Of a DNA stretch of 57,485 bases, positions 24,135-33,500 are shown one piece after another. The position numbers and the translations under genes are program-made. The notes below the pieces were generated by a model. It made no database searches. It had not been told where the DNA came from and saw nothing but the letters and a program-made list of their open reading frames with translations. The DNA is from Lacihabitans soyangensis (GTDB lineage: Bacteria > Bacteroidota > Bacteroidia > Cytophagales > Spirosomataceae). The stretch spans positions 1 through 57,485 of the forward strand of contig NZ_RJUF01000013.1 in the NCBI RefSeq assembly GCF_024343775.1, written 5' to 3'. Position 1 is the stretch's first letter. Each line of letters begins with the position of its first letter.

Positions 24135-25448
24135 TTGCGTAAAAAACAGATTGTGGAATACCTTTCGGCTCGATTAATCAGTAAACCACTTTTACTCAAT
24201 ATTTGGTGCTTTGTTGCGGCTTTTGGGGCTTATTTTTGCACCTACGCCTTCAGAAAGCCCTTTTTTACGGCCCAATTTGAGGGTTATGTGCTTTGGGGTA
24301 TGAGCCTCAAAAGCGTCTATATCATCATGCAAGTGCTGGGTTATATGAGCTCCAAGTTTATCGGCGTAAAAATCATCTCGGAGCTTCGGCCTCAGCAAAG
24401 AATCAAACTCATTATTTCGTTGATATCCATCGCGGGTTTGGCCCTTTTGTTTTTTGGCTGGGTACCAGCACCCTATAATCTGCCATTTTTGTTTATCAAC
24501 GGCCTGCCTTTGGGCATGGTTTGGGGTGTGCTTTTTAGTTTTTTGGAGGGACGGAGGTTTACCGAAATATTGGGTATTGGCTTGAGCATCAATATGATTA
24601 TGACCTCGGGTATTCTGAAGTCGGTCTATCTCTATATTCAAGCTTATAGTGGTTTCTCTGAGTTTTGGATGCCCTTTGTGGTGGGGGTTATCTTTTTGCC
24701 TGCATTTGCCGTTTTTGTGTGGATGTTGAGTAAAATACCGCCTCCAAACAAGGAAGAACAACAAGTAAAAGTCTCTCGCAAACCGATGAACAATGCCGAA
24801 AAAGTTAAAATACTTTCCAAATATGGTTTTGGAATCTTAACCATCATATTGGGGTATGCGTTTTTCACTACGCTCCGAGATTTTCGAGATAATTTTGCGG
24901 TCGAAATTTGGCATCAAATTGACAGCAATCATTCTAAATTGATTTTTGCGAAAACAGAAACTATTATAGCATCTGTAGTCATGGTGTTTTTGGCGTTTAT
25001 TGCTTTTTTCAAAAACAACCGCACGGCCTATTATGCCATCACCATCATGATTGTTTTTTCATTACTTTCTATATTGTTGAGTAATTATCTCTTTCGGGCT
25101 GGCATTATTTCTCCGCAAATTTGGATGACTACGCTGGGTATTGGCTTTTATTTGCCTTATCTGCTGATTCAGATTGCTTATTTTGAACGACTTATAGCTT
25201 ACCAAAGGATTAAGGGCAATGCTGGTTTCTTTGTGTATATGTGTGATAGCGTGGGATATTTGGGTAGTGTAGTCCTATTGTTTTACAAGGAATTTAGCAA
25301 GAAAAGTATAAATTATAGCCAGACACTTTTGGAACTGAGCGAAGTGACTGGCTATTTAGGAATTTTGTTGATAGCGACGCAGTTTTTCTTTTTTGAAAAG
25401 AAATATAGCAAACAAAAAGAATATGAGTTTAGCGAAACAATTGGTTGA
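24135..25448 (+). CDS. DUF5690-like MFS-type permease
   Basis: A 437-residue membrane protein with about 12 helices and an MFS-like layout (PFFTAQFEGYVLWGMSLKSVYIIMQVLGYMSSKFIG as helices 1-2 in overlapping segments, a charged mid loop around residues 200-225). It resembles the Bacteroidota family DUF5690. The start is TTG 24135: an in-frame stop at 24123-24125 and no ATG before the first helix leave this as the only reasonable choice. The 3' end overlaps the convergent TIGR03364 oxidoreductase gene by 20 bp. Position next to a phosphonate-type pair suggests it may import the substrate, but that is inference and the genes are on opposite strands. Confidence 0.7.
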   Translation: MRKKQIVEYLSARLISKPLLLNIWCFVAAFGAYFCTYAFRKPFFTAQFEGYVLWGMSLKSVYIIMQVLGYMSSKFIGVKIISELRPQQRIKLIISLISIAGLALLFFGWVPAPYNLPFLFINGLPLGMVWGVLFSFLEGRRFTEILGIGLSINMIMTSGILKSVYLYIQAYSGFSEFWMPFVVGVIFLPAFAVFVWMLSKIPPPNKEEQQVKVSRKPMNNAEKVKILSKYGFGILTIILGYAFFTTLRDFRDNFAVEIWHQIDSNHSKLIFAKTETIIASVVMVFLAFIAFFKNNRTAYYAITIMIVFSLLSILLSNYLFRAGIISPQIWMTTLGIGFYLPYLLIQIAYFERLIAYQRIKGNAGFFVYMCDSVGYLGSVVLLFYKEFSKKSINYSQTLLELSEVTGYLGILLIATQFFFFEKKYSKQKEYEFSETIG

Positions 25449-26577
25449 TTTTGGCTTCGGCATAACCCGCACTGGTGGTCATTCCTTTGCCGCCAATACC
25501 GGTTCTGATTTCGATATTTTCTGATATTTTATGCTCAAAAATCCCTTCGGGATGTTGGGCATAATAGCCTGCCCACGTTTGGGTATAACTTCTTCGGGGA
25601 ATGTTCAAAATCAATTCTGCCGCGTTTTTCATGAGGTCGTTGATATAATCGCTTACGCCTAATCCGAGATTTTCTACCTCACTCACTCCAGCATATTCGT
25701 GCGAGTCGCCCACGATAATACTGCCGTCAGGCAATTGCTTGAATAGTATGTGAATACCCCATTTTTTGAGTTCCAATAAATGATTGGGGGTTTTGAGTTT
25801 CGCAAAAGATGGACATTCCTCAAATGATTCGTATCTTCTGATAGTGAGGCCAGTAAGAATGTTGGCTTTGAGGTTGAATTGCTTTAAAGGCAGCGTTTTC
25901 ATTATCTGCAATTTGCTCACTATCAGGCCACTGTTTCGGTAGATTTCGGGAAACAATAGATTGAAAACATAACCGCTACAAATGATGACTTTCTCACTCA
26001 AAAATACCTCTCTGGCCGCTGTTTCAACTTTTACTTCTCCGTTTTGTTCTTCCACGTTGATGACGGCGGTGTGGTTTCTGTAGTCAACACCCAACTTCTC
26101 CACACAATAAGCTATCAGTTTGTAAATAAACTCCGAGGAGTTTACGCTGTATTCTTTCGGATAAAAAATAGAGCCTTTGATGTAGTCCGAATTTATGTCG
26201 GGGAAAAGTACTTTGGTGGCAGTTTTGGAAAGAACTTCTTGGGTATAGCCAGCTTTATTGTGTAGCTCGGCAACCTCATTTATTAAATTCAACTCCTCTT
26301 CGTCAGAGGCTATGTACACACTGCCGTTTTTAACCAATGTGAAGTCAGCCTCGGCTTGCAGTTCGTCAAAAATCTCCAAACTTCTGATACCGAACTTTTG
26401 CCAGTAAGCATCTAAGCCAGAAGGAACCACCTGACCGAAGTTTTGTATGGTGCTACCAACTGGTCGATTGTCTTTTTCGAGCAATAGTACTTTTTTGCCC
26501 ATTTTGGCTGCATGTAATGCATGGAAAGTGCCCATTATGCCTGCACCAACTATTATTAGGTCGTATTTTTTCATCAT
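25429..26577 (-). CDS. FAD-dependent oxidoreductase, TIGR03364 type (phosphonate-linked)
   Basis: A 382-residue DAO-fold flavoprotein with the Rossmann motif IIVGAGIMGTFHALHAAKMG and the following acidic end LLLEKD, a second FAD segment KVIICSGYVFN and a C-terminal GIGGKGMTTSAGYAE. The TIGR03364 family is known from synteny to accompany phosphonatase-like enzymes and is thought to oxidatively deaminate an aminophosphonate. Here it overlaps the phosphonatase-like gene by 4 bp (ATGA), a strong sign of coupled translation. ATG 26577 was used, with a second ATG at 26574 possible. Exact substrate unknown. Confidence 0.85.
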   Translation of the reverse strand: MMKKYDLIIVGAGIMGTFHALHAAKMGKKVLLLEKDNRPVGSTIQNFGQVVPSGLDAYWQKFGIRSLEIFDELQAEADFTLVKNGSVYIASDEEELNLINEVAELHNKAGYTQEVLSKTATKVLFPDINSDYIKGSIFYPKEYSVNSSEFIYKLIAYCVEKLGVDYRNHTAVINVEEQNGEVKVETAAREVFLSEKVIICSGYVFNLLFPEIYRNSGLIVSKLQIMKTLPLKQFNLKANILTGLTIRRYESFEECPSFAKLKTPNHLLELKKWGIHILFKQLPDGSIIVGDSHEYAGVSEVENLGLGVSDYINDLMKNAAELILNIPRRSYTQTWAGYYAQHPEGIFEHKISENIEIRTGIGGKGMTTSAGYAEAKINQLFR

Positions 26578-27290
26578 GATAAGTAACTTTTCAGTTCCGA
26601 CAAATCGGCTAACAGACCATCGTTTGGATAGCCTTCGAGTTGAGCTCGGCTGTGGGTGCCGTTACAAATACCGAGACTTAGGGCCACCCCAGCACTTTTG
26701 CCTGATTGTAAATCAGATGGTGTGTCGCCTATGTTTATGACATTTTTTATGTCACTGATGCCCAGTGTTTTTACTGCTTTTAGGATCATATTGGGCTGCG
26801 GTCGGCCTTTTTCTACTTCGTCAGAAGCTATCGAAAGGTCGATGATGCCTTTTCCTGAAGCATTAAAATATTCTGAATTGAGGCCTTCAAGCCAACCCAG
26901 TTTGTTAAGAATGATGTTTGTTACTTTTCTGTAAAAACCTGTTGTTAGGGCTATATTTATATGGTTTGCTCTTAGATACTCAAATATTTCAAGGCAATGG
27001 TCGGTGGGTAAAATGCTGTGCTTGAGGTAATGTTCTTCTAAAATTCTTGTAAAGTTTTCATAGCTATATTGTACGTTTTTGGCAAAATCTGGATGTGTAT
27101 CGCCTATTTTTTCATTCCAGAGCATTCTGAATACTTCTATTTTTGAATAACCCTGAAGGGCTAATATTCTTTCTTCGGTGACATCTAAGTTGGTGAATTT
27201 ACATGCTTGAGCAAAGCATGTTTCTACTTCTTTTTGGTCTCTGACAGTAGTGCCTGCCATGTCAAATATGACGAGTTCTATATTTTTCAT
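26574..27290 (-). CDS. phosphonatase-like HAD hydrolase (TIGR03351 type)
   Basis: A 238-residue HAD protein. The first motif is FDMAGTTVRD: D10 is the nucleophile and the usual second Asp is replaced by Ala (DxAGT), as in phosphonoacetaldehyde hydrolase PhnX. The cap has LQGYSKIEVFRML, in which K50 aligns with the Schiff-base lysine of PhnX. Further on come TTGFYRKV (motif II Thr), EKGRPQPNMIL with Arg in place of the usual Lys, and NIGDTPSDLQSGKSAG (motif IV). It would break the carbon-phosphorus bond of a phosphonate aldehyde. It heads a two-gene operon with the TIGR03364 oxidase, whose product would be its substrate. Confidence 0.85.
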   Translation of the reverse strand: MKNIELVIFDMAGTTVRDQKEVETCFAQACKFTNLDVTEERILALQGYSKIEVFRMLWNEKIGDTHPDFAKNVQYSYENFTRILEEHYLKHSILPTDHCLEIFEYLRANHINIALTTGFYRKVTNIILNKLGWLEGLNSEYFNASGKGIIDLSIASDEVEKGRPQPNMILKAVKTLGISDIKNVINIGDTPSDLQSGKSAGVALSLGICNGTHSRAQLEGYPNDGLLADLSELKSYLS

Positions 27291-27716
27291 TTTGTTTTTA
27301 CCAATACTTCGCTAAGACGCAAAAGGATAATTATCTTCCTCTTTGTCTTAAGACTCGTTGTTTTATATTTTACAAAAATATGGAACTGGATTTTTAGGGA
27401 GGTTAAGCCAGTGTTAAATTATAAATAGGGTTAAAGTTAGTAAAATAGGACTCAAATATACTTTGTGTGCCTTGCCAGGCGGGCTTACTTTTTTTCAAAA
27501 AAAAGTAACAAAAAAACACTCACAAAAAATGAGTCCTCATGGAAAATTTGAAATTGGCCTTTGAGTTTTTATCGGAATTGTAGATTTCAAATTTTCCAAA
27601 CGGACTTTTTTGTGATTATAAGGAAACATTTCTCATTATTTTTGTTTCTAATGAATCATTTAACACCTACTTAATGATTTGGTTATTTTGGGTTCGGAAA
27701 TTTGCAAAAAAAACGA
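27291..27716. other. 426-bp intergenic region with repeats
   Basis: Between divergent genes. At about 27308-27330 a TCGCTAAGACGCAAAAGG string resembles the dispersed element near 11437. At 27470-27510 a GCCAGGCGGGCTTAC stretch is followed by ACTTTTTTTCAAAAAAAAGT, a hairpin type common between Bacteroidota genes. A long inverted repeat at 27520-27615 is listed separately. No coding frame is supported. Confidence 0.5.
27520..27615. repeat. 96-bp interrupted inverted repeat
   Basis: The left arm (27520-27554) contains TCACAAAAAA, GTCC and GGAAAATTTGAAAT; the right arm (27584-27615) contains ATTTCAAATTTTCC, GGAC and TTTTTTGTGA in mirrored order. The inner 14 bp pair perfectly. The structure lies about 100 nt before the metallophosphoesterase gene. 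It could be a strong hairpin, a regulatory structure or a small non-autonomous element; no target duplication was identified. Confidence 0.6.
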
Positions 27717-28634
27717 ATGCAAAGACGTGGCCTTTTAAAAAGTCTCGGACTGATAACAGGTGGACTGGTTTTACCGAAAGAAATTTTAGCCAAAGAATCT
27801 CCTAAAAAGAAATCCATTCGGATTGCCCATATAACAGACACGCACATTCAGCCTCACATTGGTGCTGCCAAAGGTTTCGAGAAATGCCTTCATCATATTC
27901 AGAATTCAGAGCAGAAAGTTGACTTTGTAATTAACGGAGGGGATGCCATAATGGGCTCTCATCATGCTTCAACTAACAGTATCTCAAAACAATGGGAATT
28001 GTATAAAAGTGTTATAAATTCTGAGAATAAGCTGCCCTTTTACAATTGTGTGGGTAACCACGACATTTATAGAAAAAAAGACGATTTGCAGGGTTTTGAA
28101 GACGGTAAAAAGGAGGCCATGGATCATTTTGGGATGAACAAAACCTATTATACATTTAATGCTGCAAACTGGAAAATTATAGTTTTGGATAGCGTTCAAG
28201 GCAAACTAAATTTAAAGGGGTACCAAGGGAAAATAGATGAAGGACAATTGGATTGGCTTAAAAATCAACTCAAAGAAACGCCAAAGGAAACCCATATTCT
28301 ATTTGTTTCTCATATTCCCATTTTGTCTGCTTGTGTGTTTTTAGATGGTAAAAACTTTAAAAACGGTGAGTGGCGTGTTCCTGAAACTTGGATGCACGGT
28401 GACGCCGAAGATTTAGTAGAACTGTTTGCCAATTATCCCAATATCAAACTGGCCATCAGCGGGCACATTCACTTGACAGATAGAATTGAATACAATCAGA
28501 TAACTTACTGTTGCAACGGTGCCGTCAGTGGCAACTGGTGGATGGGCAATTACAAACAAACCAAGCCCGGTTATGCTCTTGTTGATTTGTATGAAGATGG
28601 CACTTTTGAGAATAAATATTTGAGTTATTCTTAA
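27717..28634 (+). CDS. secreted calcineurin-like metallophosphoesterase
   Basis: A 305-residue phosphoesterase with a Tat-like leader (MQRRGLLKSLGLITGGLVLP). The five metal-site blocks are visible: ITDTHIQ (D, H), NGGDAIMG (D), GNHDIY (N, H), SHIPI (H) and SGHIHL (GH-x-H). The spacing fits the class III cyclic-nucleotide phosphodiesterase/Icc branch. It probably hydrolyses phosphate esters in the periplasm or at the surface. I chose ATG 27717, five codons after the TTG at 27702, because the twin arginine then lies near the start. The next gene, 42 nt on, is another secreted phosphatase-type enzyme; together they may serve phosphate scavenging. Confidence 0.8.
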   Translation: MQRRGLLKSLGLITGGLVLPKEILAKESPKKKSIRIAHITDTHIQPHIGAAKGFEKCLHHIQNSEQKVDFVINGGDAIMGSHHASTNSISKQWELYKSVINSENKLPFYNCVGNHDIYRKKDDLQGFEDGKKEAMDHFGMNKTYYTFNAANWKIIVLDSVQGKLNLKGYQGKIDEGQLDWLKNQLKETPKETHILFVSHIPILSACVFLDGKNFKNGEWRVPETWMHGDAEDLVELFANYPNIKLAISGHIHLTDRIEYNQITYCCNGAVSGNWWMGNYKQTKPGYALVDLYEDGTFENKYLSYS

Positions 28635-28676
28635 AATTTTCTATTATTTTAGTTCCAAACTATTCAATCGCTTCTC

Positions 28677-29738
28677 ATGAAAAAAATATTACTTTTTGCT
28701 TTTATTTCTATACAGTGTTTTAGCCAAAAAACGGAGAATGTTTTTCTGATAACCTCTGATGGACTGCGTTGGCAGGATGTTTTTTCTGGAGCTGATTCAG
28801 CAATTATTTTTAATAAAACATTTACTCCTGATTCGGCCGAATCTGTGAATGAATTTTGGGCTAAAACACGACAAGAAAGAAGAGAGAAGTTTTTGCCTTT
28901 TATTTGGAAAACAGTTGCCAGCCAAGGCCAAATTTATGGCAACAGATGGATAGGTAATTTTATGGATGTCGACAATATTTATCGTTTTTCTTATCCCGGT
29001 TACAACGAATTGCTCACCGGATTTGCCGATGTTGAGATCAATTCTAACGATAAAAATTATAACAAGAATGTAACGGTTTTGGAGTATCTCTATAATCAAC
29101 CAAAGTTTAAAGGAAAAGTGGCGGCCTTCAGTACTTGGGATGTTTTTCCGTATATCATCAACGACAAAAGAAGTGGTATTCCGGTGAATTCTGGGCATGA
29201 ATTGGTGGAAGGCAAACTTTCTCCAAAACAAGAATTACTCAACGAAATCCAACAAATGGCTCCACATGCCAAGGCCGAGCGACACGATTTTATCACCTAT
29301 TTTCAGGCTAAAGAATATGTGGCCTTGAACAAACCCAAAGTGATGTTTATTTCTTTTGACGACACAGACGGCTTCGCCCATGCCGGTAAATACAAAGAAT
29401 ATCTACAGTCTGCTCATGCTTTTGATAAATACCTGAGTGACCTCTGGAATTACTGCCAGTCGCAACCACAATACAAAGACAAAACTACGTTTATCATCAC
29501 CACCGACCATGGTAGGGGAGACATCGTGAAGTCGGAATGGACCAGCCATGGCCAGAGAATCAGAGATGCCGCACAGATTTGGATGGCGGTAATTGGTCCT
29601 GATACACCTGCCAAAGGCGAAGTATCTACTAAGCAAAACCTTTTCCAAAACCAAATTGCCAAAACGCTGGCTGCTTTTTTAGGTTATAATTTTGAAAACG
29701 GTAAAGAGATAGGCAAAGTAATTGATGGATTAAGATAG
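28677..29738 (+). CDS. secreted alkaline-phosphatase-superfamily hydrolase
   Basis: A 353-residue protein with a signal peptide (MKKILLFAFISIQCFS). Motifs of the alkaline phosphatase/nucleotide pyrophosphatase superfamily are LITSDGLRWQDVF (metal Asp), SFDDTDGFAHAGKY (metal Asp and His) and TTDHGRGD with the final DH of the metal site. A nucleophile serine or threonine cannot be placed with certainty; YPGYNELLTG is a candidate region. It may act on phosphomonoesters, phosphodiesters or sulfates. It follows the metallophosphoesterase and lies in the neighbourhood of phosphonate genes on the other strand. Confidence 0.75.
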   Translation: MKKILLFAFISIQCFSQKTENVFLITSDGLRWQDVFSGADSAIIFNKTFTPDSAESVNEFWAKTRQERREKFLPFIWKTVASQGQIYGNRWIGNFMDVDNIYRFSYPGYNELLTGFADVEINSNDKNYNKNVTVLEYLYNQPKFKGKVAAFSTWDVFPYIINDKRSGIPVNSGHELVEGKLSPKQELLNEIQQMAPHAKAERHDFITYFQAKEYVALNKPKVMFISFDDTDGFAHAGKYKEYLQSAHAFDKYLSDLWNYCQSQPQYKDKTTFIITTDHGRGDIVKSEWTSHGQRIRDAAQIWMAVIGPDTPAKGEVSTKQNLFQNQIAKTLAAFLGYNFENGKEIGKVIDGLR

Positions 29739-30165
29739 ACTTCGATTGAATTGTTTTATGTTTCTTTTCAATAATACTAACCAAAGATATACTTATTAAA
29801 AACAGATTTTTCCAACGCTTAACTTGACTTTGCTTCGTGTGTTAGCCTTTAGTTCTTCATGCAGTGCCTGTTTCATAAATAATACGATTTCGGTTTTTCA
29901 TTATGTTTTCCAAATTCGTTTTCTGCTGACAGAGGTTGGTTTAAATACTTGCTAATTTATAAATATGGAGACTTTATTTCTGTAGTAAAATTTCAATTTC
30001 CTTACATATGGCTTGTACAGATATCATCAAAATTTTCAAAAAATCATCTTCATAATTCTTCGAGTAACATGCTCTACTTTACAAAGTAAGCCATCTGTTA
30101 TTCTTACGATTTCTAATGCTTTGGACATAATTTTTTATAAAAAAAGCCTAAAAATAGGTCCTTTT

Positions 30166-30207
30166 GTAAGAAATGAGTTAAAGAATGTAAGAAATGAGTT
30201 AAAGGTC
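30166..30207 (+). promoter_or_regulatory. 21-bp tandem repeat, candidate LytTR binding site A
   Basis: Two units begin at 30166 and 30187 and share GTAAGAAATGAGTTAAAG exactly. The period of 21 bp equals two helical turns, as known for LytTR-type regulators that bind direct repeats on one DNA face. The second unit starts 37 nt before the TAATTTTG box. A near-identical pair with the same period and same 37-nt distance lies at 52367-52408. Repeats seen directly; the bound protein is inferred. Confidence 0.7.
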
Positions 30208-30223
30208 TAGGTTGGAGATTTAT

Positions 30224-30231
30224 TAATTTTG
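30224..30231 (+). promoter_or_regulatory. -7 box TAATTTTG of the first LytTR gene
   Basis: Matches TAnnTTTG and lies 25 nt before ATG 30256. The usual -33 TTG is missing and the tandem repeats occupy that region, the typical arrangement of an activator-dependent promoter. Confidence 0.6.
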
Positions 30232-30255
30232 GTAAAACTTAATTGCCTGAAACTC

Positions 30256-30558
30256 ATGAAAAAACTAATCTCTTTTGGAAGTAGAAAAGAATTGGATCCC
30301 GAACAGGTTGACTTCCTGAAAGCCGAAATTAACTACACGCACATTTATCTCAACGACGGCTCAAGGATACTGTCTTCTACATCGCTAGGAATCCTCGAAT
30401 CACGTCTTAAGCCCTTTGCTTTTTGTCGCCCAAATCGTTCGCATCTGGTCAATGCACGATTTATAAAACGAACTACTGAAGATGCTCTCGTCTTACAGAA
30501 TAATGAAATTGTGAAAATATCAAGGAGAAGACAAAAAAGGATATTGAAAGCTATTTAA
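30256..30558 (+). CDS. stand-alone LytTR DNA-binding protein
   Basis: A 100-residue protein that is a single LytTR domain with no receiver: KAEINYTHIYLNDGSRILSSTSLG for the first strands, then LESRLKPFAFCRPNRSHLVNARFIK, which includes the highly conserved F-x-R-x-[NH]-R-S-x-[LI]-[VI]-N, and EIVKISRRRQKRIL for the last strand and helix with the S-R-R motif. LytTR proteins bind direct repeats. ATG 30256 was chosen over TTG 30229, which lies inside the promoter box. Its stop is 24 nt before the adhesin A start, so both are one operon and the protein probably activates its own operon through the 21-bp repeats. How its activity is switched is not visible; phosphorylation is excluded by the missing receiver. 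Confidence 0.8.
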   Translation: MKKLISFGSRKELDPEQVDFLKAEINYTHIYLNDGSRILSSTSLGILESRLKPFAFCRPNRSHLVNARFIKRTTEDALVLQNNEIVKISRRRQKRILKAI

Positions 30559-30582
30559 TTGCCCAATTATTTTATTGAAACT

Positions 30583-33500
30583 ATGAAAAAAAACTTCTAC
30601 TTACTGCTTATTATTTTTATTGGCCTTGGCCACGGATTATTGGCCCAAACCAAGACTTGGGTTGGGGGTACTGTTGGAAATCTTACAAGTTGGCATGAGC
30701 CAAATAATTGGAGTCCTTCGGGCGTACCTACCGCTACTGATGCTGTTTTGCTCAATAGCAATACAACCAACGACCCAATTATCAGCTCTGCGGCAGTCGC
30801 AAAATCTATCGATATTTCTAATGGAGGTTGTCCGCTTACGGTTCAATCCACAGGTAGTCTGACTCTATCTAATGTTGGAAACCCTATAAATATCAGTCAA
30901 GGGTCTATCACAAATAACGGAACAATAACTGCTACAAATACTAGAGCAAGCCAGCCTGGTAATGAGGGGGCTTTAAGAATGACAAACGGTAACTTTTATC
31001 AGTACGGAACATTAGAATTAATTGGAGGAAATACTTACGGAATTAGTATTTCTGGTGCTGCCCCTTGTGAAATTACCTGCTACTCAGGCAGTAATACCAC
31101 AATAAGTGGCACAGACGGTTTGAGATTTACCACTACCACTGCTTTTATAGATATGCGTGATGGTTCGGTCATGAATATCACTGGCACTACAAGGGGAGCT
31201 TTTCTGAACCCTGGTAAAGTACAAGTAGCGGGGAAATTAACCGTAAACGGTAACGTAGAACATACAGGACTAGATGGTCTTTTTCAAACCTCAAATTGTG
31301 GCAGTATTACCATTAACGGCAATTTAAGCATGAATAATCAATCAGTGATTACCAATCCGGGTTCATTTGTAGTTACTGGAAATCTGAATACAGGCAATGG
31401 ATTTACAAACAACGGCGTGGTCAAATATGGAACTACCTCAGGTAACCCAATTAATAACAGACGGGCGTTGGTTTTTGATACGAATAGTCCAACTGGGGTG
31501 TTTACCATCTCAACCTTGGCAGGAAATACCACCAATATTGGTGTTTTTAGCGATGCTGCTGCCACGGTTTCGGCTGGTACTTATACGGCTGCAACCAATA
31601 GATTTGATATTTTAGCTAGCTATGCGGAAGGAACTTATCCACTATACGCCAAAATGACGCAGATAACCTGCAACTACATTGTGCCATTTAATTTTACAAA
31701 AGTGATTGGTAGAAAATATGTAAAACCAACTGCTTCGGGAACTGGTGATGGCTCTTCATGGACAAATGCCTCTGCTGATTTGCAAGCCATGATAAACGCC
31801 TCTGGTGCTAATGATGAAGTTTGGGTAGCGGCTGGTGTTTATAAACCACAAAAAAATGCTGCGGGCAATGCTTCGCCATCTGATGCAAGGGATAAACTCT
31901 TCGTTATGAAAGCTGAGGTGAAAGTTTACGGTGGTTTTTCTGGTACTGAAACGCTTTTAAATCAGAGAGATTGGGTAAATAATAAAACAATTCTATCAGG
32001 TGACATAGACAACAACGATATAAATACAGACGGTAACAATATCAGTGAAAACCATACAGATATTGTTGGAAATAATGTCTATCATATTGTAGTTTTTGCA
32101 GGATTGAATAGTACCAATTCCAATAATATTTTGGATGGATTTATTCTGACAGGGGGCAAAACCTCCCCTTCCAGCACTTCTACCAATCAAACGGTAAATA
32201 CGGTGCCAATAAGCTCATTTAGGGGAGCCGCTATTTTGGTTTCTGTTGCTGGGGCTACCATTAAAAACTGCGTAATAACAGGAAATTCATCTGATGCAGG
32301 TGCATTTTATATAAACAATCAAAACGCTTGGGCAAATTTGGTAACTACCCTCGAAAATTGTCAGTGGCTGGGAAATACCAATTCGGGCACAGGTTTGATA
32401 TTCTTTCACAGAACTTTTATAAATATGATTAATAATGTGATGGCAAATAATACGTCGAACGGTGGAGTGCTGTATGTTTCGAGTAATAATCCAGTCGGAA
32501 ATGTCATCAATATTAATCATTTGACATTTTATAATAATACTTCAACAAATTCATCCCTTAGCCCTGTTCACTTCGAATCAGGTATAATAAATGTAAGCAA
32601 TTCGATAATTAGAAATGCGGCATTGACAAGTACCAATATTATTAACAATACTTCAACACTTACGATTTCAAATTCAAATATCTTGGGTTCGAATGTGAAT
32701 GGTTCTTGGAATGCCGCTTTCGGATCAAATGGTGGAAACAATATAGATATGCCACCATTATTCAGTAATACTGCCAGTATCATAGGTGCAGATAATAAAT
32801 ATTTTACTGCTGACGATGGATTGACGTTGACATCTTGCTCTCCGATGTTAAACAACGGCAGCAATGGATTAACCACCGATATCATGGGCAATACCCGCCC
32901 TTTTGAAACGACAGTAGATATGGGGGCTTATGAATTTCAATCAACCTCAACCTTACCCGCCGACGCTACGGGCGTATCAGTGAGTAGTAATTCAGTTACA
33001 TGTGGACAGTCTGTTACTTTATCTGCCAGTTGTGCAACAGGAACTGTAACTTGGTACAATACTTCATTAGGCGGAATAAGCATCGGCGTTGGTACAGGAT
33101 TAGCGGTGACAGTCTTAAATAACCCATCGGTTTATTATGTAGCTTGCGAATCAAGTGCTACGTGTGTGAGTGCAAGACGAGTGGCTACGGGTAGTATTAC
33201 AGTTACCTTACCTGCCGATCCAACCAATGTAACGGTAAGTAGCACAGCTATTTGTCCAAATACGATGGTCTCCTTGAGTGCCTCATGTGCAACGGGTATT
33301 CCTGAATGGTACAATGGAGCCTCAGCCCTTTCGACAACTACCCCGTTTACACCTACCGTTACCACAAATACAACGTATTCGGTGAGATGTAAAAATGGAA
33401 CTTGTTTGAGCAATCCTGTAAATTTACCACAGATAATTGTTTTGAGTACACCTACCGGTATAACTACAAGCATAAGAAATATTTGTGGCAATACCATACC

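Larger units (their letters stand above)
29739..30255. other. 517-bp intergenic region upstream of the LytTR/adhesin unit
   Basis: AT-rich DNA with no convincing gene. Its right part holds two tandem 21-bp repeats (30166-30207) and a TAATTTTG promoter box (30224-30231), listed separately. The left part shows no repeat or hairpin that stands out. Confidence 0.5.

Noticed and set aside
24192-24764. Antisense 190-residue frame inside the DUF5690-like gene
   Set aside because: It is very rich in His, Gln and Lys, typical of a mirror of a membrane protein, and has no promoter or start signal.
30013-30210. Short frame covering the 21-bp repeats before LytTR1
   Set aside because: Its C-terminal repeat (ELKNVRNELK) merely reflects the DNA repeats, which are better explained as regulator sites given the promoter box 37 nt on and the second copy at 52367.
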